Below, piece by piece: positions 7,423-13,493 of a DNA stretch of 13,493 nucleotides. Each line of letters begins with the position of its first letter. Positions within the stretch are counted from its first letter, which is position 1. The notes under the pieces were generated by a model. It was not told the origin of the DNA, did not search any database, and saw only the letters and a program-made list of their open reading frames with translations. Both the position numbers and the translations under genes were made by a program. Source of the stretch: Anaerolineaceae bacterium UBA3924 (GTDB taxonomy: Bacteria > Chloroflexota > Anaerolineae > Anaerolineales > Anaerolineaceae); NCBI GenBank assembly GCA_002385985.1, contig DGEO01000046.1, forward strand, positions 1,398 through 14,890, in the 5' to 3' direction.

Positions 7423-8436
7423 GTGACCAAAACCTTAAAAATCGCAGTCCCTATGGCCGGCTTCGGCTCCCGGATGCGCCCGCATACCTGGAGCAAGCCC
7501 AAACCGCTGATCGCGCTGGCCGGCCGTACCGTGCTCGATTACGTCCTCGAGCAGTTCCGCAGCGTGCCGGCGGATTTTAACGTCGAGTACGTCTTCATTG
7601 TCGGGCCAAACCAGCTCGAGCAGGTGCAGGCGTACGCCCGGCAGCAGTACCCCGACCGGATCATCCACTGGGTGGTCCAGGAGGAAATGCGCGGACAGTC
7701 CGACGCGCTGCACCTGGCCCGTGAGCACCTCACCGGCCCCATGCTGATGTCCTTCTCCGATACGCTCATCGAAACCGACCTCTCCATCCTCGCCAGCACC
7801 GACCTGGACGGCATCGCCTGGGTAAAGCCGGTGGAAGACCCGCGCCGCTTTGGCGTGGCTCAGGTGGACAGCCAGGGCTTCGTCACCCGGCTGGTGGAAA
7901 AGCCCCAGTCGATGGAAAACAACCTGGCCGTGGTCGGCTTCTACTACTTCTCCAGCGGCGAGCGGCTGATGCAGGCCATTGAAGAGCAGAAACGCCGCCA
8001 GATGGCCCTCAAAGGCGAGTATTACCTTGTGGACGCCATCAACGTCATGCTCGAAGACGGCGCCCGCATGCAGACGCGCACCGTCGACATCTGGCTCGAC
8101 GCCGGCATTCCCGAAGCGCTGCTGGCCACCAACCGCCACCTGCTGTCCAAAGGCTACGACAACAGCGCCGAAGCCGCGCGGCGGCCGGGCGTGACCATCG
8201 TCCCGCCTGTGTACGTGCACCCCTCCGCCTGTCTGGAAAACGCCGTCGTCGGCCCGCATGTCTCGGTCGGGCCGGACTGCCAGTTACGCAGTGTCGTTAT
8301 CAGTGATTCGATCATCGAGGCCAACACTCATGTGGAAAACGCCGTGCTGACCGGCTCGCTGCTGGGCCGTGATGTGCGCGTGCAGGCCGCTCCACGGCGG
8401 CTTAATCTGGGGGATAACGCGTGGACCGCGGAATAG
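7423..8436 (+). CDS. Sugar-phosphate nucleotidyltransferase (glucose-1-phosphate thymidylyl-/uridylyltransferase-like)
   Basis: Expected to make an NDP-sugar from a sugar 1-phosphate and an NTP in the cytoplasm. Seen in its 337 residues: an N-terminal Rossmann-like domain with the nucleotide-binding signature GFGSRMRP...SKPKPL (residues 13-29), a metal-site candidate Asp113 in FSDTL, VEKPQS (158-163), and WLDAG (224-228), which corresponds to the second metal-site Asp region of RmlA-like enzymes. The C-terminal part (about 255-320) has hexapeptide-like repeats (VYVHPSACLENAVVGPHVSV) suggesting a left-handed beta-helix, as in long-form RmlA or GlmU-like proteins. The usual Gly before the metal Asp (GD) is Ser here. 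Substrate cannot be fixed from sequence; a dTDP-glucose role is attractive because rmlB lies 3 kb downstream. It is first in a three-gene unit, and its end overlaps the next gene by 16 bases. Confidence 0.85.
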   Translation: MTKTLKIAVPMAGFGSRMRPHTWSKPKPLIALAGRTVLDYVLEQFRSVPADFNVEYVFIVGPNQLEQVQAYARQQYPDRIIHWVVQEEMRGQSDALHLAREHLTGPMLMSFSDTLIETDLSILASTDLDGIAWVKPVEDPRRFGVAQVDSQGFVTRLVEKPQSMENNLAVVGFYYFSSGERLMQAIEEQKRRQMALKGEYYLVDAINVMLEDGARMQTRTVDIWLDAGIPEALLATNRHLLSKGYDNSAEAARRPGVTIVPPVYVHPSACLENAVVGPHVSVGPDCQLRSVVISDSIIEANTHVENAVLTGSLLGRDVRVQAAPRRLNLGDNAWTAE

Positions 8437-8648
8437 ATCACCCGGTGGAGTGCTACTCGGGCGTCGAGTACGCCGAGCGCCCCACCGCCTTTATTTACGA
8501 AGGCCGGCGCCTGCCGGTGGACCGCATCGTTGACCGCTGGCGCGTGCCCGGTGGCAAGGGGTTCCGCGTGCAAACCCCCGACGGCCAGACCTTTGACCTC
8601 TTTTACGCTGAACTGTACGACGAATGGCGCATTCACCCTGCCGGGTAG
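8421..8648 (+). CDS. Small conserved-looking protein, DUF6504-like
   Basis: A 75-residue protein of unknown function. Its start GTG lies inside the end of the nucleotidyltransferase gene (16-base overlap) behind GGGGGA at 8409-8414, six bases upstream, which suggests translational coupling. The core pattern, FIYEGRRLPVDRIVDRWRV then FRVQTPDGQTFDLFYAE then EWRIHP, resembles as I remember it the DUF6504 pattern (basic/aromatic beta strand, DRW, then FRV..DG..F.L, ending with a W-containing strand). It looks like a compact all-beta fold with many aromatic and charged residues, and shows no signal peptide or membrane segment. The aminotransferase gene starts 30 bases further on, so it is probably the middle gene of an operon. 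The family call is from memory of the pattern; that it is a real gene is supported by its start, overlap and codon use. Confidence 0.72.
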   Translation: MDRGIDHPVECYSGVEYAERPTAFIYEGRRLPVDRIVDRWRVPGGKGFRVQTPDGQTFDLFYAELYDEWRIHPAG

Positions 8649-8678
8649 CCCCTGGCAGGCCAGCTTGAGGAGAACAAT

Positions 8679-9881
<1,203 letters not shown>

Positions 9882-9903
9882 GCCGGGTTAGCGAGATGAT
9901 AAG

Positions 9904-9933
9904 GAGGCGGGCTATGCCCGCCTCTTTTCTTTT
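9904..9933 (+). terminator. Rho-independent terminator after the aminotransferase gene
   Basis: A perfect 9-bp stem (GAGGCGGGC, loop TAT, GCCCGCCTC; 9904-9924) is followed at once by TTTTCTTTT. This is a textbook intrinsic terminator closing the 7423-9881 unit. Confidence 0.93.
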
Positions 9934-10163
9934 CGCGGCACGGCATGGCGTTCTGATTAGAAGTCAGGTGGGGGATGGGTGGAAGACTACACCCCCTTCC
10001 TTCCATGGAAGGGAATGCACATTCTATGAAATCTGTTGGGTAATGAGGGAATCCCCCAACACCCACTTCGCGGAGGTTGGCGGAACCCTTTCCCTCCCCC
10101 CATCGTCTCTAGAGGGAGCCGCCCGCCGCGGGCGGGCCGGTTTCTTGCACCCTGCCAACAGGA
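9934..10163. other. Non-coding intergenic stretch with hairpins
   Basis: No credible gene. It holds a perfect 14-base palindrome, CCTTCCATGGAAGG (9999-10012). It also has a set of competing pairings in which CCCAAC (10055-10060) can pair with GTTGGG (10035-10040) or, through its CCAAC part, with GTTGG (10076-10080). A GC-rich hairpin follows (GCCCGCC-GCG-GGCGGGC, 10121-10137), then TTTCTT after a few bases. The last could be a weak terminator, but no gene is known to read into it. All lie upstream of the -10 box at 10164, so they are not in the predicted lipoprotein leader. Confidence 0.4.
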
Positions 10164-10169
10164 TATAAT
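10164..10169 (+). promoter_or_regulatory. -10 box of the lipoprotein gene
   Basis: A perfect TATAAT lies 42 bases before the ATG at 10212 and just after the hairpin-rich gap. TTTCTT at 10141-10146 is at the right distance for a -35 box but matches poorly. The following AATCAGGCGTTCC is shared with the promoter at 7382. Confidence 0.55.
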
Positions 10170-10211
10170 AATCAGGCGTTCCATCACTAACGCACGAGGA
10201 GACCCATCGCC

Positions 10212-11237
10212 ATGAAACCTTCAATCTGGATTACCAGCCTGCTCGCGCTGGCCCTGCTGCTCAGCGCCTGCAGCGCTCCCACCCCGGAAGGCGAACCCAC
10301 TCTCTCGGTCGAGCAGCAGGCCGGCACCCAGGCCGCGCTGACCGTGGAGGCTTTCACCACCCAGATGGCCCAGCAGCCCACCAACACCTCCGAGCCGACG
10401 GCCACCGAAGAGCCCGAGGCCACCATCACCCCGGAACCGACCAACACCGTCCCGGTCATCCTGGCCCCCACCAACACCAATGTTGTGGTGGCCACCCAGG
10501 CCCCCTGCGACAAAGCCGCCTTCGTCTCGGACGTGACCGTGCCCGACGACACCAACTTCCAGCCCGGTGAGACCTTCACCAAGACCTGGCGGCTGCGCAA
10601 CGTGGGCACCTGCACCTGGACCTCCGGCTACAAGCTGATCTTCAAGTCCGGCAACTCGCTGGAAGGCCCTGCCTCGGTCAACCTGCCCGGCAACGTAGCC
10701 CCCAACGAGACCGTGGACATCTCCATTGAGCTCAAAGCCCCGGCCACGGCCGGCACCTACCAGGGCTACTACAAGCTGGCCAACGCCAACGGCGTCGAGT
10801 TCGGCGTCGGCCCCACTGGCGCCGAGTCCTTCTGGGTCAAGATCCGCGTGGGCGGCGGCGGGCCGACTGTCACCCCCGGCGGTCCGACGGTGACTCCAGG
10901 CGGCCCCACCGCCACCGTCACCAGAACCCCGGACCTGTTCGCGGTCACCGGCGTTGACGTGCGCGTGGAGCCTTCCACCTACACCGGCGCCTGCCCGGTC
11001 CAGCTCTCTATCAGCGCCAGCGTCACCGTCAACCGCGCCGGCACCATCACCTACTTCTGGCTGATCGACGGGGTGGCCACCGAGACTCAGTCGCTCGAGT
11101 TTGATGCCGCCGGCACAAAGACGGTTTCGCTCATGCAGCAGATCGACGTGGGCGGCGCGCACACCGTGGCCTTCCGCAACGTGGTGCCCAACAACCAGAC
11201 TTTCGACCTGACCGAAATCATGATCACCTGCCAGTAG
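10212..11237 (+). CDS. Lipoprotein with NBR1-type Ig-like domain
   Basis: Predicted surface lipoprotein of 341 residues; biochemical role unknown. Seen: a lipoprotein signal peptide (Lys2, hydrophobic 5-17, lipobox LSAC with Cys20); a Thr/Pro/Glu-rich low-complexity linker (about 50-98); a domain at about 99-213 with the NBR1 (Next to BRCA1) central Ig or FW pattern, including DTNFQPGETFTKTWRLRNVG (113-132), CTW (134-136), GTYQGYYKL and FWVKIRV; a Gly-Pro-Thr linker with three heptads (216-236); and a second beta-rich, Ig-like C-terminal domain (about 243-341). Cysteine pairs 99/134 and 261/340 could form disulphides, as expected outside the membrane. NBR1-Ig lipoproteins with such linkers are, to my knowledge, frequent in Anaerolineae. 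The ATG follows CGAGGAGA at 10194-10201. It is a single-gene unit with its own promoter and terminator. A role in carbohydrate or protein binding at the envelope is only a guess. Confidence 0.88.
   Translation: MKPSIWITSLLALALLLSACSAPTPEGEPTLSVEQQAGTQAALTVEAFTTQMAQQPTNTSEPTATEEPEATITPEPTNTVPVILAPTNTNVVVATQAPCDKAAFVSDVTVPDDTNFQPGETFTKTWRLRNVGTCTWTSGYKLIFKSGNSLEGPASVNLPGNVAPNETVDISIELKAPATAGTYQGYYKLANANGVEFGVGPTGAESFWVKIRVGGGGPTVTPGGPTVTPGGPTATVTRTPDLFAVTGVDVRVEPSTYTGACPVQLSISASVTVNRAGTITYFWLIDGVATETQSLEFDAAGTKTVSLMQQIDVGGAHTVAFRNVVPNNQTFDLTEIMITCQ
10857..10919 (+). repeat. 21-bp coding tandem repeat (GGPTVTP linker)
   Basis: Three successive 21-base units encode GGPTVTP, GGPTVTP and GGPTATV between the two folded domains of the lipoprotein. 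The units have diverged at synonymous sites, so this is an older linker expansion rather than a fresh slippage. Confidence 0.8.
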
Positions 11238-11245
11238 CAGGAGCG

Positions 11246-11276
11246 GCCGGCCGCCCTTCGGGGCGGCTGGCTTTTT
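11246..11276 (+). terminator. Rho-independent terminator after the lipoprotein gene (UUCG loop)
   Basis: An 11-bp stem (11246-11256 with 11261-11271, one G-U pair) is capped by a C(UUCG)G tetraloop and followed by TTTTT at 11272-11276. It fills most of the 55-base gap before the rmlB start. Confidence 0.93.
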
Positions 11277-11282
11277 ATCGCG

Positions 11283-11288
11283 AGGAGG
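11283..11288 (+). promoter_or_regulatory. Ribosome binding site fixing the TTG start of rmlB
   Basis: AGGAGG lies four bases before the TTG at 11293. It supports this rare start, because the conserved ITGGAGF motif begins at residue 6 and no ATG or GTG lies between. Confidence 0.7.
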
Positions 11289-11292
11289 ACTC

Positions 11293-12363
11293 TTGCGCAG
11301 TATACTGATCACCGGCGGCGCCGGGTTTGCCGGCTCGCACTTCGTGCGCCTGCTGCTGGCCGCCGAACCGGAGGCCCGCGTGGTCACCCTGGACCTGCTG
11401 ACCTACGCCGGCAGCCGGGACAATCTGCGCGACCTGCCCGACCCCTCCCGGCACACCTTCGTCCAGGGGGACATCAACGATGCCGCCCTGCTGGACGAGC
11501 TGTTCGCCCGCCACGAGTTTGACGCGCTGGTCAACTTCGCCGCCGAATCGCACGTCGACCGCTCCATCCTCGGCCCCGGGGCCTTCCTGCAGGCCAACGT
11601 GAACGGGGCCTTCCAGCTGCTGGAGGCCGCCCGCCGCCACTGGACCGACCCGCGCGGGCGGCGCTTCCTGCAGGTCTCCACCGACGAGGTCTTCGGCGAG
11701 CTCGGCCCCGACGACCCGCCCTGGGACGAATCCTCCCCCTACGCGCCGCGCTCGCCCTACGCTGCCTCCAAAGCCGCCGCCGATCACCTGGCGCTGGCCT
11801 ACCACCACACCTACGGCCTGGAGGTGCTGCTGGGCCGCTGCTCCAACCTGTACGGGCCGTACCAGCACCCCGAAAAGCTCATCCCGCTGGTGATCGAGCG
11901 GGCGCTCTCGGGCCAGCCGGTGCCCCTTTACGGCGACGGGCAGCAAATGCGCGACTGGCTCTATGTGGAGGACGGCTGCGCCGGTCTGCTGGCTGTGCTG
12001 CGCGCCGGGCGCCCCGGGCAGGCCTACAACCTGGGCGGCGGCCACCAGCCGACCAACGAGGCCCTGGTCCGGCGAATCTGCGACCTGCTGGACGGGCGCC
12101 TGCCCGGCTCGCCCCACCGGCCCTTCTCGCGCCTGATCCGCCGGGTGGCCGACCGGCCGGGCCACGACCGGCGCTACGCCCTGGACACGGCCAGAGCCCG
12201 CGCCGAGCTGGGCTGGCGCCCGCGCGTGCCGCTGGAGGAGGGCCTGAACCGCACCGTGGACTGGTATCTGCAGAACCGGCAGTGGGTGGAGGCGCGCGCC
12301 CGCTCCGGCGAGCACCAGGCCTGGCTGCGCCAGAACTACAGCCAGCGGGAATCCGAAGACTGA
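11293..12363 (+). CDS. rfbB: dTDP-glucose 4,6-dehydratase
   Basis: Converts dTDP-glucose to dTDP-4-keto-6-deoxyglucose, the second step of dTDP-rhamnose and other deoxysugar pathways, using bound NAD+. It is an extended short-chain dehydrogenase/reductase of 356 residues, the normal length. Seen: the NAD-binding GGAGFAG (8-14); NFAAESHVDRSI (81-92); the catalytic Thr130-Asp131-Glu132 in STDEVFGEL; Tyr156 and Lys160 of the YxxxK motif in SPYAASKAAAD; RCSNLYGPYQHPEKLIP; DGQQMRDWLYVED; and the late family mark RPGHDRRYALD. The start is TTG with a strong AGGAGG. The family-typical GFIGSN is GFAGSH here, a mild change. It follows the lipoprotein terminator closely. No promoter was recognised, so it may have one within the short gap or rely on read-through. 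RmlC and RmlD are not in the window; the 7423 nucleotidyltransferase could supply the substrate. Confidence 0.93.
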   Translation: MRSILITGGAGFAGSHFVRLLLAAEPEARVVTLDLLTYAGSRDNLRDLPDPSRHTFVQGDINDAALLDELFARHEFDALVNFAAESHVDRSILGPGAFLQANVNGAFQLLEAARRHWTDPRGRRFLQVSTDEVFGELGPDDPPWDESSPYAPRSPYAASKAAADHLALAYHHTYGLEVLLGRCSNLYGPYQHPEKLIPLVIERALSGQPVPLYGDGQQMRDWLYVEDGCAGLLAVLRAGRPGQAYNLGGGHQPTNEALVRRICDLLDGRLPGSPHRPFSRLIRRVADRPGHDRRYALDTARARAELGWRPRVPLEEGLNRTVDWYLQNRQWVEARARSGEHQAWLRQNYSQRESED

Positions 12364-12369
12364 CTCCCG

Positions 12370-12397
12370 CCGGGGATCAGGCCTGCCCCGGTTCTTT
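12370..12397 (+). terminator. Possible terminator between convergent rmlB and exporter genes
   Basis: CCGGGG (12370-12375) pairs with CCCCGG (12386-12391) around a 10-base loop that itself contains the palindrome CAGGCCTG, followed by TTCTTT. The stem is short but GC-rich, and lies in the 33-base gap between the two stop codons. The T-run favours termination on the plus strand. Confidence 0.5.
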
Positions 12398-13269
12398 CAG
12401 GCCGCCGCAGCGCCGGCCGCACGGCGCCGCTCGCCCCACTCGTTGAGCAGCAGCGCCGCCAGCAGCACCGCCCCGCCGGCCAGCAGGCGGGGCAGGTCAG
12501 CCTGCTCGCCGAAGACCAGCAGCGAGACCGCCACCGCCAGGGGGATCTTGGCGTTGTTGAACACCGCCAGCGCCCCGGCGCTCACCCTGCGCGCGCCTTT
12601 GTTCCACAGGAAGAAGCAGGCCCCCGAGGCCACCGCGCCCAGGTAGAGCAGCGCCAGCCCCTGCTGTGCGGTCAGCTGCAGGCCGGCCCAGGGTGTGGTG
12701 AACACGGCCGGGATCCCGGCCGCCAGCGCCCCGCCCAGGTATAAAAGCGCGAAGGCGCCCCGGTCCGTCGCCCGCGGGTGGGCGCTCATCACCGCCCGGT
12801 AGTCCACCTGGCCGAAGGCGAAGGCCAGGTTGCTCAGCTGCACCAGCGCAAAGCCCGCCAGCATCCCCGGCTCCAGCAGGGCCAGGCCCTGCACCAGCGC
12901 CGTCCCGGCCACGGCCAGCAGCGCGGCCGCCAGCGCCGGCGGGGTGAAGCGCCGCTGCAGCGCGTCGTGGATCAGCGTGACGTACAGCGGGGTGAAGATG
13001 GTGAACAGCGCCACCTGGTGCGCCTGCAGGTGAGCAAAAGACGCGTTGTAGGCTGCGTACATCAGCCCGTACTGCACCGCGCCGGTCAGCATCAGGCGGG
13101 CGGCCAGACGTTTGTTCAGCTGGCGCGGCCGGAAGAAGGGCAGAAAGACCAGCAGCGAAATCGCCAGCCGCGCAGCGGCCACGAAGTTCGGGTCCAACCC
13201 CGAAAGCTGGCCTTTGATCAGCCCGAAGGAAAAAGCCCAGACGAGGGAAACGAAAATCAGTTCAAGCAC
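12397..13269 (-). CDS. EamA-family (drug/metabolite superfamily) transporter
   Basis: Inner-membrane permease of 290 residues with about ten hydrophobic helices arranged as two EamA repeats (about 1-130 and 138-275), the normal size for the family. Members mostly export amino acids, amines or other small metabolites; the substrate is unknown here. Seen: the first-repeat start VSLVWAFSFGLIKG, the end-of-repeat segment LFTIFTPLYVTLIHD (88-102), and in the second repeat the FNNAKIPLAVAVSLLVFGE stretch, the typical penultimate-helix region of EamA proteins. It ends in a short Arg/Ala-rich tail (ERRRAAGAAAA). The start is GTG at 13267-13269, chosen because AAGGTAAGG lies seven bases upstream and the first helix begins at once. 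It has its own promoter and faces rmlB tail to tail. Confidence 0.9.
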   Translation of the reverse strand: MLELIFVSLVWAFSFGLIKGQLSGLDPNFVAAARLAISLLVFLPFFRPRQLNKRLAARLMLTGAVQYGLMYAAYNASFAHLQAHQVALFTIFTPLYVTLIHDALQRRFTPPALAAALLAVAGTALVQGLALLEPGMLAGFALVQLSNLAFAFGQVDYRAVMSAHPRATDRGAFALLYLGGALAAGIPAVFTTPWAGLQLTAQQGLALLYLGAVASGACFFLWNKGARRVSAGALAVFNNAKIPLAVAVSLLVFGEQADLPRLLAGGAVLLAALLLNEWGERRRAAGAAAA

Positions 13270-13276
13270 GCGGATG

Positions 13277-13285
13277 CCTTACCTT
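13277..13285 (-). promoter_or_regulatory. Ribosome binding site fixing the GTG start of the exporter
   Basis: AAGGTAAGG on the minus strand, seven bases before the GTG at 13269, supports this GTG over any internal start. Confidence 0.65.
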
Positions 13286-13303
13286 TAAGCAGCATTGGCC
13301 GCA

Positions 13304-13309
13304 ATTATA
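13304..13309 (-). promoter_or_regulatory. -10 box of the exporter gene
   Basis: A perfect TATAAT on the minus strand, 34 bases before the GTG. The predicted leader of roughly 25-30 bases holds the AAGGTAAGG ribosome site. No clear -35 box is seen. Confidence 0.5.
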
Positions 13310-13474
13310 ACGGATAATGGCCGCCGCCCGCGGTGGGCGAAGGGATATGTGGAGGAGATGGAGCGTCCATAGCTCATCCCCCATCTGCCCGGTAAGGGTG
13401 GCTCCTTCTCACACGGTGAGGTAGTTGTTTTTCACCCATCCTCCACCTGTCCCCATGGGGGTGCCCCCCTTCCC

Positions 13475-13493
13475 CTGTCTCTTATACACATCT
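13475..13493. other. Nextera/Tn5 mosaic-end adapter left on the contig end
   Basis: The final 19 bases, CTGTCTCTTATACACATCT, are exactly the Tn5 mosaic-end sequence used in Nextera libraries. They should be treated as untrimmed adapter, not genomic DNA. Confidence 0.97.

Noticed and set aside
9896..10168. 90-codon open frame on the plus strand in the intergenic gap
   Set aside because: It would start before the strong terminator at 9904 and read through its hairpin. It has no recognisable motif and its composition follows the hairpin-rich DNA.
10221..11387. 388-codon open frame on the minus strand
   Set aside because: It is antisense to the lipoprotein and runs into rmlB. Its Gly-rich composition mirrors the Pro/Thr codons of the other strand.
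13321..13474. Purine- and C-rich stretch at the right end considered as a repeat array or mobile-element end
   Set aside because: I see only loose low-complexity similarity and a short CCCCATGGGG palindrome, with no regular unit, direct-repeat spacing or terminal inverted repeat.

Overview
This is a 13.5 kb GC-rich contig with seven confidently named protein genes and one small gene of unknown function. I see no rRNA, tRNA, CRISPR array, transposase or phage gene. The gene mix points to the phylum Chloroflexota, probably an Anaerolineae-like lineage: a single-subunit Elp3 tRNA-modifying enzyme, a lipoprotein with an NBR1-type Ig domain and Thr/Pro-rich linkers, and a very large multi-PAS histidine kinase with an Rcp1-type response regulator. 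This placement comes from family knowledge, not a search, and is moderate in confidence. The last 19 bases match the Nextera/Tn5 mosaic-end adapter, so the right edge is a library artefact.

Layout, left to right. (1) Bases 1-5560, plus strand: a membrane-bound sensor kinase (multi-pass N-terminus, Cache sensor, HAMP, six PAS domains, HisKA and HATPase) overlaps by ATGA with a single-domain CheY/Rcp1-like regulator. This is a two-gene signalling operon. (2) 5591-7204, minus strand: Elp3 (radical SAM plus GNAT), which may be transcribed almost without a leader. (3) 7423-9881, plus strand: a sugar-phosphate nucleotidyltransferase, a 75-residue DUF6504-like protein overlapping its end, and a class I aminotransferase, closed by a strong terminator. 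(4) 9882-10211: a non-coding gap with several hairpins and a promoter. (5) 10212-11237: the NBR1-Ig lipoprotein, closed by a UUCG-loop terminator. (6) 11293-12363: dTDP-glucose 4,6-dehydratase (RmlB). (7) 12397-13269, minus strand: an EamA-family exporter, convergent with rmlB. (8) 13270-13493: its promoter, low-complexity sequence and the adapter.

How the genes relate: the kinase and regulator clearly work together. The nucleotidyltransferase and RmlB could catalyse the first two steps of dTDP-deoxysugar synthesis, but they are in separate transcription units and RmlC/RmlD are not here. The other neighbours look like ordinary chromosomal housekeeping and surface genes. I found no convincing new defence or mobile system. 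The points most worth a second look are the missing canonical start of the kinase, the small overlapping DUF6504-like gene, a near-identical promoter/leader element in front of two transcription units, and the NBR1-Ig lipoprotein.
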